From Paenibacillus sp. oral taxon 786 str. D14 (lineage in GTDB: Bacteria; Bacillota; Bacilli; Paenibacillales; Paenibacillaceae): a stretch of 64,000 nucleotides of DNA. The DNA lies in contig NZ_GG695986.1 in the NCBI RefSeq assembly GCF_000159955.1, positions 34,741 to 98,740 on the forward strand, written 5' to 3'. The translations under genes were made by a program, and so were the position numbers. Shown piece by piece: positions 17,960-26,658 of this stretch. The stretch's first letter is position 1. Each line of letters opens with the position of its first letter. Below the pieces are notes generated by a model. That model worked only from the letters and a program-made list of their open reading frames with translations. It had not been told where the DNA came from and did no database searches.

Positions 17960-20236
17960 TTAAGTTCGGGAAGGCTCCGCCTCCATCAGCTCCAGCTTGC
18001 CGGTCGTGCGATCGACCAAGGAGATGCGGGCTTTTACCTCGCCCCCCTCGCGTTTGAAGGATAACAGCTGGGTTTGGCCTTTCGTCAAGAGCGCGTTTAA
18101 CATGGCCGGCGAGATTTTCTTGCCGCCGAACTCCTTCCAGATGACGAAGCCGCAGCCCTGCTTGTAATGCGTGCAGCCATAGCCCTTGCGGCCTTCGATG
18201 ATTTGACCGCCGCAGCCTTCGCGCGGGCAGGGCGCCAGCGGTTGCAGGCTGCCTGCCGGCAACTGCTTCGCGGCGGCTTGGGCTGTGCGGCGCTCACTCG
18301 CCCCCGAAGCGGCGGCGGATCGTCCCGTTTTACCGCCGCTGCTGCTTCGGCTTCCGCGCCGACCACCCTTCTCCGTCTCTGCCGACGTGAACATCGAGGC
18401 GTCCGCTTTCTGCTGCGTTCGCACCTTCTCGATAATCGAGATGGTGAATCGGCGCACGTTCTCCATAAACTGCTCCCGCGCCGCTTCTCCCTTGGAAATC
18501 TGGTATAATCGACGCTCCCATTGCCCCGTCATCTCCGGCGAGGTCAGCAGCTCGACACCAGCGCGCCGAATTAGCTCAACGGCGGTCCGGCCTTTTTGCG
18601 TCACTGTGATCTTTTTACCCTGCATCGTGATATATCCCACGTTCTTTAACCGCTCAATCGTTGCTGCCCGAGTGGCCGGAGTACCGAGACCCGCATCCTT
18701 CATCGCTTCGCGCAGCTCCTCGTTCTCCAAATTTTTCCCGGCGCTTTCCATCGCTTTAAGCAGCGTGCCTTCGGTATAATGCTTTGGCGGCTGAGTTGCT
18801 TTCTCCTTCGCCTCGGCGTCTGTACATTGCACTGGACGGTTACGGTCGATCTCGAACGGTTCGCTGATCAGCTCTTCGGTTTCTTCTTCCTCGTCTTTCT
18901 TCTTGGCTCGTCCTTTTCCGGCTTTCGCTCCGTCATCACCAGGAAGACATACCTTCCACCCCAGCGACAACAGCTCCTTCACGTTGGTTTTAAACGTTTC
19001 GCCTTCCACCTCAGTGAGTACAGTGTGTTGTTTATATTCTGCCGCCGGATAGAAATGGGACAAGAAGCGCCGGATCACAAGATCGTAGATGTTCTGCTCC
19101 TCTTTGCTTAACGTGCCCGGACGCCGAAGCGTCGGAAGGATCGCATGGTGATCCTCTACCCGAGACGGATTGCACACCGCCTTGTTGCCGACATGCACCA
19201 GGTTCGGACGTCCGCCTTCCGCCAGCTCCTTATAGCTCGACGATTTCAGCATATGTAGCACCTTGTGCATCCCATCGATATTTTGCTCGGTCACATAGTT
19301 GGAGCTTGTCCGCGGATAGGAGATCACCTTATGGCGTTCATAGAGCGCCTGGGCAATGTCCAGCGTCTTCTTGGCAGAATAGCCGAACTTTGCATTTGCC
19401 TCCCGCTGCAGCAACGTCAAATCGTACAGCTTGTACGGATATTCTTTCGTGTCTTTCACTTCGTATTCGGTGATGCGCCCTTCCTTGCCGCGAACCTTCT
19501 TTGCAATGGCCTCCGCCTTCTCCTTATCCGTCAACCGGTCCCCTTGCCAGCTTCCGGTATACATACGGGTATCCTGCTTAAATTCCGCTTTGATTTCATA
19601 ATAAGTCAGTGAATCAAAGTTTTCGATTTCCTTCTGCCGGTCATAGATCAGCGCCAGCACTGGAGTTTGGACCCGGCCGACGGACAGCAGCTCCCGATGT
19701 TTAGTCGTAAACGCACGCGTCGCGTTCATTCCGATCAGCCAATCTGCTTCACTGCGCGCCCGCGCGGCCTGCGTTAAGTTCTCGAACTCGGACGCTTCAT
19801 GCAGCTCGGCAAACCCTTTGGCAATACTTTCATTGGTCAAGTCGGAAATCCACAAGCGCTTGACAGGCTGGGTTAACTTGAGCTGCTGTTGGATTAACGC
19901 AAAGATGTACTGTCCTTCGCGGGCGGCATCGCATGCATTTACAATCGTATCGCAACGTTTTGCGAGCTCGCCGATCGTCTTCAACTGATCTTTTGTGCGC
20001 GGATTCGGCACAATCTTGAATCGATCCGGCAGAATCGGCAGGTCGTTGAAATTCCAGCGTTTGTACTTTTCGTCATAGGCGTCCGGTTCGGCCAAACCTA
20101 ATAAATGACCTATCGCCCAAGTAATGATGTAGCGCTCTCCCTCCAGGTAAGATCGGTGGTTTTTCGCCTTCGGCTCAATTACAGCGGCGATCGTCCGTCC
20201 CATATCCGGTTTTTCGGCAATTACGAGCGTTTTCAT
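17960..20236 (-). CDS. topB: DNA topoisomerase III (type IA)
   Basis: This 758-residue enzyme relaxes negative supercoils and decatenates DNA by breaking one strand. The Toprim domain starts LVIAEKP (catalytic Glu8). Tyr307 in ISYPRTSSNY is the nucleophile, and LSVGRVQTPVLALI is a strong type IA motif. A Lys-rich linker (about 600-660) leads to a C-terminal zinc-ribbon-like module (C-P-R-E-G-C and C-T-H-Y-K-Q-G-C). The Toprim acidic motif reads D-A-A-R-E-G-Q (103-109), where relatives have D-x-G/D-R-E-G-E. A ribosome site AAGAGGGG precedes the ATG. Confidence 0.94.
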   Translation of the reverse strand: MKTLVIAEKPDMGRTIAAVIEPKAKNHRSYLEGERYIITWAIGHLLGLAEPDAYDEKYKRWNFNDLPILPDRFKIVPNPRTKDQLKTIGELAKRCDTIVNACDAAREGQYIFALIQQQLKLTQPVKRLWISDLTNESIAKGFAELHEASEFENLTQAARARSEADWLIGMNATRAFTTKHRELLSVGRVQTPVLALIYDRQKEIENFDSLTYYEIKAEFKQDTRMYTGSWQGDRLTDKEKAEAIAKKVRGKEGRITEYEVKDTKEYPYKLYDLTLLQREANAKFGYSAKKTLDIAQALYERHKVISYPRTSSNYVTEQNIDGMHKVLHMLKSSSYKELAEGGRPNLVHVGNKAVCNPSRVEDHHAILPTLRRPGTLSKEEQNIYDLVIRRFLSHFYPAAEYKQHTVLTEVEGETFKTNVKELLSLGWKVCLPGDDGAKAGKGRAKKKDEEEETEELISEPFEIDRNRPVQCTDAEAKEKATQPPKHYTEGTLLKAMESAGKNLENEELREAMKDAGLGTPATRAATIERLKNVGYITMQGKKITVTQKGRTAVELIRRAGVELLTSPEMTGQWERRLYQISKGEAAREQFMENVRRFTISIIEKVRTQQKADASMFTSAETEKGGRRGSRSSSGGKTGRSAAASGASERRTAQAAAKQLPAGSLQPLAPCPREGCGGQIIEGRKGYGCTHYKQGCGFVIWKEFGGKKISPAMLNALLTKGQTQLLSFKREGGEVKARISLVDRTTGKLELMEAEPSRT

Positions 20237-20271
20237 GCTTTCGGGCCCCTCTTCCTCTGTCTCTCAAATCT

Positions 20272-20298
20272 AAAAAAGAGCCGCGCTACGCGCAGCTC
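20272..20298 (-). terminator. Terminator between gltD and topB
   Basis: Minus strand: GAGCTGCGC pairs with GCGCGGCTC (one mismatch, TAC-like loop) and is followed by six T. It would end gltD transcripts. Because a possible topB promoter lies upstream of it (20315-20323), it could also act as an attenuator in the topB leader. Confidence 0.8.
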
Positions 20299-20314
20299 TA
20301 GTAAGCTAGTACCT

Positions 20315-20323
20315 ATTATAGCA
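20315..20323 (-). promoter_or_regulatory. Possible extended -10 promoter ahead of topB
   Basis: Minus strand TG-C-TATAAT. A TTGACA lies upstream, but 23 bases away, too far for a normal -35 box. Confidence 0.4.
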
Positions 20324-20372
20324 TATTGACCCAGGGATCGTCCTGTCAAAATGTTGCGGCTCGTTGGTGAGA

Positions 20373-21860
20373 TTATACCAGCACCGTCGAACCCATCAGA
20401 TATTTATCGACTTCGCGTGCCGCAGCTCTGCCTTCGTTGATCGCCCATACGACCAAGCTTTGGCCCCGGCGCATATCGCCTGCGGCAAACACTTTATCGA
20501 CATTTGTTTTGAATTGGCCGTATTTCGCTTTCACATTCGTCCGGCGGTCTCGTTCAAGACCCAGCTCATCCGCCAGCGTCGATTCTGGACCGTCAAACCC
20601 GATAGCAATCAGCGCCAGTTGCGCTGGGAAGACGCGCTCGGTTCCCGGAATCGGCTTGTAGATTTTGCGTCCGGTCTCGTCGACAATCCGCTGAATTTGC
20701 ACGGTGTGCAGTTCCTTCAGGTTGCCGTTTTCGTCGCCTACAAATTTCGTTGTCATGATCGAGAATTCCCGTGGATCTTTACCGAACAACGCTTTGGCTT
20801 CTTCTTGGGCATAATCGAGCGTGTACACGTTCGGGAATTGCGGCCAAGGGTTGTTGATCGGATCCCGTTCCAGCGGAGCTTTCGCGTGGGTACCGAATTG
20901 TGTGACACTGCGGCAACCGTGGCGCAGCGCCGTCGCTACGCAGTCAGAGCCGGTGTCCCCGCCTCCGATGACGATAACATCCTTCCCTTCCGCGGACAAA
21001 TAGTTCCCGTCGGTTAATCCGGAATCCAGGTAGCTCTTAATCGTGCCGTTCAAGAAGGGCATCGCATAATGTACCCCGTTCAAATCGCTGCCTTCGATAT
21101 TAAATTCACGTGGTTTGGTTGCCCCTCCGCAGAGCACCACCGCGTCGTATTCATCGACAAGCTGCTTAGCTTTGATATCTTTGCCGATTTCCGTGTTCGT
21201 AACGAATTTCACGCCCTCGGCAGCCAGCAAATCCACGCGGCGCTGGACAATCGCTTTATCCAGCTTCATCGTCGGAATCCCGTACACCAGGAGACCGCCG
21301 ATTCGGTCTGCGCGCTCATAGACCGTCACTTCATGGCCCGCTTTGTTTAATTGGGCGGCGCAAGCAAGACCGGCTGGTCCGGAGCCGACAATGGCTACTC
21401 TACGGCCTGTCCGCTTCTCCGGAGGTTCAGGAACAACCCAGCCTTCTTCGAACCCTTTATCAATAATCGCCTGTTCAATCGTCTTGATCGTGACTGGCTC
21501 ACCGATCAGACCTACGGTACAGGAGCCTTCACAAGGCGCAGGGCAAACCCGTCCCGTAAATTCCGGGAAGTTGTTGGTTTTGTGCAAACGGTCCAGCGCT
21601 TCTTTCCAGAGATTACGGTAAACCAGGTTATTCCACTCCGGAATCAAGTTGTGTACTGGGCATCCCGCTGTCCCGCCGGCCATATCAATGCCCGTGTGGC
21701 AATAAGGCGTGCCGCAGTCCATGCAGCGTGCGCCTTGGATGCGCAGATCCTCCTCAGACATATGTTTATGAAATTCTTCCCAATCCTTCACCCGTTCGGA
21801 CGGGCTCCGGTCCCCGGGAAGTTCGCGCTTGAACTCCATAAATCCTGTTGGTGTAGACAT
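20373..21860 (-). CDS. gltD: Glutamate synthase (NADPH) small subunit
   Basis: This 495-residue FAD protein passes electrons from NADPH to the large GltA/GltB subunit, which makes glutamate from glutamine and 2-oxoglutarate. The N-terminal cysteine clusters for [4Fe-4S] centres (CMDCGTPYC, CPVHN, CPAPCEGSC), the FAD site VGSGPAGLACAAQL and the NADPH site IGGGDTGSDCVATA are all visible. A C-terminal A-A-G-D-M-R-R-G completes the FAD fold. ATG at 21860 follows GGGGGA. The large-subunit gene is not adjacent. Confidence 0.95.
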   Translation of the reverse strand: MSTPTGFMEFKRELPGDRSPSERVKDWEEFHKHMSEEDLRIQGARCMDCGTPYCHTGIDMAGGTAGCPVHNLIPEWNNLVYRNLWKEALDRLHKTNNFPEFTGRVCPAPCEGSCTVGLIGEPVTIKTIEQAIIDKGFEEGWVVPEPPEKRTGRRVAIVGSGPAGLACAAQLNKAGHEVTVYERADRIGGLLVYGIPTMKLDKAIVQRRVDLLAAEGVKFVTNTEIGKDIKAKQLVDEYDAVVLCGGATKPREFNIEGSDLNGVHYAMPFLNGTIKSYLDSGLTDGNYLSAEGKDVIVIGGGDTGSDCVATALRHGCRSVTQFGTHAKAPLERDPINNPWPQFPNVYTLDYAQEEAKALFGKDPREFSIMTTKFVGDENGNLKELHTVQIQRIVDETGRKIYKPIPGTERVFPAQLALIAIGFDGPESTLADELGLERDRRTNVKAKYGQFKTNVDKVFAAGDMRRGQSLVVWAINEGRAAAREVDKYLMGSTVLV

Positions 21861-22002
21861 CACAAGTTCCCCCATCCGTTATCATGTCACATGATATAAA
21901 AAGTCGGCGAGTCACCCCATACGGGCGATCGAAAACTTTTCATACGCCGTCATCAATGTATCTTGATGTTAGCATTCGGGGGAAATGTTATTAATGGATT
22001 AA

Positions 22003-22034
22003 TGATATGATAATTTGTACTTATTATCACATCA
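22003..22034. repeat. Dyad overlapping the dfrA stop codon, upstream of gltD
   Basis: TGATATGATAAT faces ATTATCACATCA with one mismatch over 12 bp; the outer edge reaches the dfrA stop. No T run follows on the minus strand, so it is not a good terminator. It may be an operator for gltD. Confidence 0.45.
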
Positions 22035-22517
22035 TTTGCGGCGTTCATAAGTGAGAAAGCGGTAATCATAGGGATTCTTCTCGTCCTGTACTCCCTGCTC
22101 CTCATGGACTAATTCAAAATCTTCCCATGAGAAGTCAGGGAAAAATACGTCCCCTTCGATATCCTCTTCGATTCGGGTCACGATCAGCCGATCAGCGAGC
22201 GGCAGGAAATGCTTGAACACGCCCGCACCGCCGATAATCATCAGTTCTCCCCGCTCCGCGTAGGTTAACGCTTCCTCCACGGAATGGACGACATCCGCGC
22301 CTTCCGCCTTGTAGGACGGATCCGCGGTCATCACGACACTGTGCCGGTTCGGAAGCGGCTTGCTGCCCATGGATTCCCAAGTCTTGCGGCCCATCACGAT
22401 CGTTTTTCCTGTCGTATTCGCTTTAAAAAACTTTAGATCCGCCGGCAGTCTCCAGGGCAGCTGATTGTTCCGGCCAATGACCCCATTTCTGGACATCGCC
22501 CAAATTAGCGTGATCAT
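22032..22517 (-). CDS. dfrA: Dihydrofolate reductase
   Basis: This 161-residue enzyme reduces dihydrofolate to tetrahydrofolate with NADPH. It shows the substrate-site N-terminus ITLIWAMSRNGVIGRNNQLPWRLPADLKFF (with the active-site Asp and Trp), GKTIVMGRKTWESMG for NADPH, and IIGGAGVFKHFLPLADRLIVTRI. The ATG at 22517 follows GGAGGG; an upstream in-frame start at 22535 lies before that site. It follows thyA by 30 bases, the usual thyA-dfrA pairing: ThyA produces the dihydrofolate that this enzyme recycles. Confidence 0.97.
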   Translation of the reverse strand: MITLIWAMSRNGVIGRNNQLPWRLPADLKFFKANTTGKTIVMGRKTWESMGSKPLPNRHSVVMTADPSYKAEGADVVHSVEEALTYAERGELMIIGGAGVFKHFLPLADRLIVTRIEEDIEGDVFFPDFSWEDFELVHEEQGVQDEKNPYDYRFLTYERRK

Positions 22518-22547
22518 CCCGATCGATCCCTCCATCCTCCGTAAATT

Positions 22548-23342
22548 TTATACAGCAACCGTTGCTTTGATCGTCGGGTGATACTGGTAATCGATAAATT
22601 CGAAATCCTCGTATTTATAGTCGAAGATCGAGTCCGGTTTCCGTTTAATCACCAGCTTTGGCAATGGATAAGGCTCGCGTTCCAATTGGGTTTTTACCTG
22701 CTCGATATGGTTGTTGTAAATATGCACGTCTCCGCCGGACCAGATGAACTCGCCAACCTCAAGGTCGCATTGCTGGGCGATCATGTGGGTGAGCAGCGCG
22801 TAACTAGCGATATTAAACGGCAGGCCAAGGAAAGTGTCCACCGAACGCATCGTCAGCATACAAGACAGCTTGCCGTTTGCAACATAAAATTGAAAAACGA
22901 AATGGCATGGCGGCAGCTTCATTTGGTCTACCTCAGCTACGTTCCAGGCGCTTACCAGGTGGCGGCGAGAATCCGGATTTTTCTTGATCGCTTCAACCAC
23001 GTTTGCGATTTGATCGATTTTCCGGCCGTCCGGGGCTTCCCAAGAGCGCCATTGCGACCCATACACCGGGCCGAGGTCGCCGTTCTCATCCGCCCACTCG
23101 TCCCAAATCCGAACGCCATGTTCCTTCAGATAAGCGATATTCGTATCGCCGCGCAAAAACCACAGCAGCTCGTGGATCACCGATTTCAAATGAATCCGTT
23201 TGGTCGTTACCAGCGGAAAGCCTTCGCTTAAGTCAAACCGCAGCTGCCGGCCGAAGACCGATCGTGTCCCGACACCGGTCCGATCCTCTTTGGGCGTTCC
23301 GTTCTTCAGAACATCCTCCAGCAAATCCAAATATTTTCTCAT
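22548..23342 (-). CDS. thyA: Thymidylate synthase
   Basis: This 264-residue ThyA methylates dUMP to dTMP using methylene-tetrahydrofolate. It has the phosphate-binding Arg in [12 protein letters not shown], catalytic Cys146 in [11 protein letters not shown] and the dUMP-binding stretch [17 protein letters not shown], ending in the short IKATVAV tail needed for closure. Length and numbering match the E. coli enzyme. It is the first gene of the thyA-dfrA pair, with GGGGTG before its ATG. Confidence 0.97.
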   Translation of the reverse strand: MRKYLDLLEDVLKNGTPKEDRTGVGTRSVFGRQLRFDLSEGFPLVTTKRIHLKSVIHELLWFLRGDTNIAYLKEHGVRIWDEWADENGDLGPVYGSQWRSWEAPDGRKIDQIANVVEAIKKNPDSRRHLVSAWNVAEVDQMKLPPCHFVFQFYVANGKLSCMLTMRSVDTFLGLPFNIASYALLTHMIAQQCDLEVGEFIWSGGDVHIYNNHIEQVKTQLEREPYPLPKLVIKRKPDSIFDYKYEDFEFIDYQYHPTIKATVAV

Positions 23343-23394
23343 GATTCTAACACCCCGTCACATTGGTCTACTAATCCATCCTATTATAGCAGAT

Positions 23395-25034
23395 TTATTT
23401 GCGACTTTCCGACTTTAACAAATCGAGTAAGTAAGCCTTCAAATCGACGATTCGTAAAAAATCCGGCCGCTTCTCCGTCCCGTAGATGATCAGAGGCACC
23501 AGCGATGCAGACGCATCCAGCCCCCCATGTGCTCCGCCACCGGAATGTGTGGGGGCTCCAGCTTCCGCGAGCTCATACCCCGGTTTGGCGGTGACGATAA
23601 GAAATCGCCCTTCGTGGGATTGTAAAGCGCCTTGAAGGCGACGCAGCGGATCAGGATATTTTCCATACGTAATATGGCGTGTTTGGTTGCGTTCGCTTAT
23701 GCTCTCTCGCTTCAAATCAAGTATCTGCTCCGTCCCTTGAACGGACCAGGATTGATTATAAGGATCGATCCAATCCCCACCTGCTTTGAATCTCATCGCT
23801 GCCGGATCCCCCGCTTTTACACAATGAATCCAGCCATCTTCTTGCCAGGTAATGAGGTCGATTCGTGGGTCGTTCCTCAATACATCGGCGATCTCTTTCA
23901 GCGAATTCTCCGGTTTCAAACTGTAGACGTAGGCCATCGTGTCGTTAACAGCGAGGGCAATTTCGGTGGATGAGTTCATGGTTTGGCCAGTCGGTAATAC
24001 GTGATACCGCTGTAACAGCTTGGGTAAATCAATTACAGGCTGTTGTTCTTTGGGCAATACTTGGCTCATTCCACTATCTCCCGCAACGATCAGAATCGTA
24101 TCGTGTAACGCTTGTGCTCGAGATTCATAAGCATCCAGCAGCTCTTTTAGTCGACGATCCGTCTCCTTGATGCCTTCACGATCGGTAAGGCCGCGTTTGT
24201 GCAACTTTTCATCCAGGTCCGGCAAATAAATCAGCAAAAAATCGGGCAATTGACCAGTTTGGATCAAGTATTTTGCCACTCCAATCGCATATCGATCATT
24301 AAAGCCCATCCGGTCCGCAGGCCCGTCAGGCAAATTCGTCACCCCGTCAAGCGGGTTCGACAATGCCCCGAAAGCCAGAAAATCCGGCCCTTTCACTTGA
24401 AGAGGCAAGATCAGCGGAACAAGCTCGCGTAACGGTTGCGGCAAGTCGATTTGGTGTGAGGTCATCCCTCCGTAAACCAATCCGTTCACCGATCCGGAGG
24501 TGAAGCCCAACTGCTTCAAATCCTCATATATAGTTGGCACATCGGGGTTTAAGTGCTGATCGTTTAAATCTTTTAACGCATGTGTCAAAACGGACTTCGT
24601 CCCGCGGCGCAAAATTTCAACGGGAGCTGAGCCATAACCTATCACTTTCTGTCCCTGATGCGGATACCAGGTTAAGCCCGGCACATGATGAGCATCCGGG
24701 TAACGCCCGGTAAGCAGCGTGCTGTCAATCGAGATGGACATGGTCGGAAAAGAGCTGATCATATCGGGATAATATTGGCCATGCTGAATGAGATATTGAA
24801 AGACAGGGAGCTCATTATGCTCAATTCCGCGTTGAATCAATTGCTCCATAAGGGAGTCAACCAGGACAAAAATAACCTTCTTTTTCCGTTGAAAGTGTTG
24901 TTTGTTGATTGGATATGCAGTAGATCCGCTTCTTTGGGATTCGATGTTGCACGGCAACCACCCAACAATAGACATATGACAAAGATCAGAAACCAGAAAC
25001 AGGTTCGCCACCTCGACAAGAACTTGAATCGCAT
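23395..25034 (-). CDS. Alkaline-phosphatase-superfamily lipoprotein, split by a probable frameshift
   Basis: Two overlapping frames read as one gene. The first frame starts at ATG 25034 (AGAGGGTG upstream) with a lipoprotein signal ending LLLGGC (Cys27). The second frame, open from 25011, carries a phosphodiesterase/nucleotide pyrophosphatase-like domain: VIFVLVDSLMEQLI, FPTMSISIDSTLLTGRYPDAHHVPG, YLPDLDEKLHKRG and a late THSGGGAHGG. The frames join at about 24878-24887, where the strand reads GGAAAAAGAAGG. One more A would fuse them as NGKKKVIF. A motif that is normally D-H-G reads GDSGM, so one metal ligand is altered. It is either a recent one-base deletion, a sequence error, or a -1 slip. 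Confidence 0.78.
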
Positions 25035-25131
25035 GTTGTTCACCCTCTTTAAAGTTTAACCATAGTATGCCAATTCCGCTTGTGCCAATACCTCAGACCC
25101 TACTCTACAGAACGTAAGTTCGTAAATAGGA

Positions 25132-25160
25132 TTGACTTTTGGGAGCTGGTAGTTTATAGT
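25132..25160 (+). promoter_or_regulatory. Promoter ahead of the 25196-25245 hairpin
   Basis: Plus strand: -35 TTGACT, 17-base spacer, -10 TATAGT. Transcription would start near 25167. Confidence 0.65.
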
Positions 25161-25195
25161 TAAATATACCAAAATCATATAGAATCAAGCGAGTG

Positions 25196-25245
25196 AAGCA
25201 CCTCGTAAGTCTGGCGATATCGCCTTTCTTGCAGGTGCTTTTTTT
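25196..25245 (+). terminator. Intrinsic terminator in a short leader (attenuator or small RNA end)
   Basis: AAGCACCT pairs with AGGTGCTT; inside it GTAAG pairs with CTTGC and GGCGAT with ATCGCC. Seven T in a row span the end of the stem and beyond. No plus-strand gene precedes it; the promoter at 25132-25160 would give an RNA of about 80 bases that either stops here or reads on into the coiled-coil gene. Confidence 0.82.
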
Positions 25246-25292
25246 GCGTTTCTATGAGAATGGCAAATTCATATAGGATGGAGTTGACGGTT

Positions 25293-26066
25293 ATGAAGTG
25301 GAGAAGTTCGATCAAACTGCTGTTGCTGACGGTCATCACGATTTCACTAATGTTAGGCGGATATCGACCGACGTATGCTGCAAGCTCTTGGGATGCTGCC
25401 TTGAGTGGAATAGACGCGATGTATGATGGGTTAACTGCGGTACAAACGTTGGTTAAACAGGAGAGCCTCGAAATTTTAGCACTGCGCAAGAAGAATAACG
25501 ACGCTTTGGCTGCCATCAATGCGAAGCTCAAAGTCATTGATCAAGCTACCATCACTCGCCTGACACAGGAATCCGATTCACTGCAGCGGAAGCATGCCTC
25601 CTTGTTGGAGGAATACAAATCATTGGGCAAGCAAGTGACAGCAGCCAAGAAACGCAAGGATAAGAAAACCGCTGATTTATTGGAATTGAAGCGCAACAAG
25701 TTGAAGCCCGCAGCAACGGCTGCTTCAGCGGAAATCAAAGCGAAGAAGGATGCGCTGGCCGCTGCGAAGAAAGCGAAAGCCGCCAAAGTCAAAGTCGTTA
25801 AAGACGCGCTCGCCCCCGTACAAACGTTAAAAAAGCAGATCACCGCCGAAAACAAATCCGTCGCCGCCGCGCGAAAACACCTTTCGGCGGCTGATAAACG
25901 ATATAAGGCCAGCGTCAAGCGAGGCGACGCCATTGTTGCAGCATTGGAGCTCAAGATTGTGTATGATCAAACGAAAACCATTCACACCTCTTTAACGAAA
26001 GTGTACGATTGGGAAAAACAAATCTCCCGGACCATCACCAACGCTTCTGCGAAGCTGCCTAAATAG
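25293..26066 (+). CDS. Secreted coiled-coil protein of unknown function
   Basis: This 257-residue protein has a signal peptide (MKWRSSIKLLLLTVIT... cut after PTYA) and is otherwise rich in Ala and Lys. Residues about 80-225 form long amphipathic helices with heptad-like spacing, for example LTQESDSLQRKHASLLEEYKSLGKQ followed by runs of AAKKAK. I recognise no catalytic domain. The ATG at 25293 has GGATGGAG nine bases upstream; earlier in-frame ATGs (25254, 25278) lack a site. It is controlled by a promoter and leader terminator. It converges on the next minus-strand gene with only seven bases between stops. Confidence 0.75.
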   Translation: MKWRSSIKLLLLTVITISLMLGGYRPTYAASSWDAALSGIDAMYDGLTAVQTLVKQESLEILALRKKNNDALAAINAKLKVIDQATITRLTQESDSLQRKHASLLEEYKSLGKQVTAAKKRKDKKTADLLELKRNKLKPAATAASAEIKAKKDALAAAKKAKAAKVKVVKDALAPVQTLKKQITAENKSVAAARKHLSAADKRYKASVKRGDAIVAALELKIVYDQTKTIHTSLTKVYDWEKQISRTITNASAKLPK

Positions 26067-26073
26067 AGGCGGG

Positions 26074-26538
26074 TCACGATTCAGCAGTTAAGCTAAGCTC
26101 CAGAGTTCCGCGGACTCCTTCGTCTTCGTATCGGATTTTGATCATTAAGGTTTCATTGATTATATCGGTAACCGGAACGTCATATTGCTCCGTCGTAGAT
26201 GAATGTTTGTAAATTCCCATGGAATATACGGCGGCACATATGCGGTCCTCGGGAGGCGGCTCCTTACGAACAATGGTGATGGAGCTTCCACAGTCGGCAA
26301 TAATATTTACCATCGTTCCCGTTTTGTTCGTTAAGGTGACTTCCAAACGATATTCCGACCCGTCCTCCGATCGGGTTGCGTTGGCCGTGACTTTCAGGAT
26401 CTCGTCCTCGATTTGTCCGGCCAACCGTTCGGGATACACTGGGGCTGTTTCCTCGTGTGGGGCTAGCGTCCGGTTCCCCATCAACAGGCTGAACAGCAGG
26501 TAGATCAGATAAAAGATAGACGAGCTTCGAGCGAGCAT
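26074..26538 (-). CDS. Membrane-anchored protein of unknown function
   Basis: This 154-residue protein has an N-terminal signal anchor (SSIFYLIYLLFSLLMG) and an exported domain of about 115 residues with beta-strand character (YRLEVTLTNKTGTMVNIIAD). It has two cysteines that could pair (ADCGSS and RICAAV). The start is ATG 26538, preceded by GGAGG at seven bases. An ATG at 26565 also has AGGAGAA, but that site lies in the arm of a strong hairpin. No family recognised. The upstream lipoprotein gene may share the transcript. Confidence 0.65.
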   Translation of the reverse strand: MLARSSSIFYLIYLLFSLLMGNRTLAPHEETAPVYPERLAGQIEDEILKVTANATRSEDGSEYRLEVTLTNKTGTMVNIIADCGSSITIVRKEPPPEDRICAAVYSMGIYKHSSTTEQYDVPVTDIINETLMIKIRYEDEGVRGTLELSLTAES

Positions 26539-26565
26539 GGGCAATCCTCCAAACTTTTCCTTCAT

Positions 26566-26621
26566 TTCTCCTGTCGGTTCTATTGACGATTAACAAAGCC
26601 AATAGCTTGCCGACAGGAGAA
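26566..26621. repeat. Long inverted repeat between two surface-protein genes
   Basis: Twelve-base perfect arms TTCTCCTGTCGG and CCGACAGGAGAA enclose a second perfect 6-bp pair (CTATTG/CAATAG). No T run follows on either strand. On the minus-strand mRNA the 3' arm contains AGGAGAA just before an ATG at 26565. Confidence 0.75.
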
Positions 26622-26658
26622 GACGGAGGAACTTTGTTTGGAATTATCTCATAGATGC

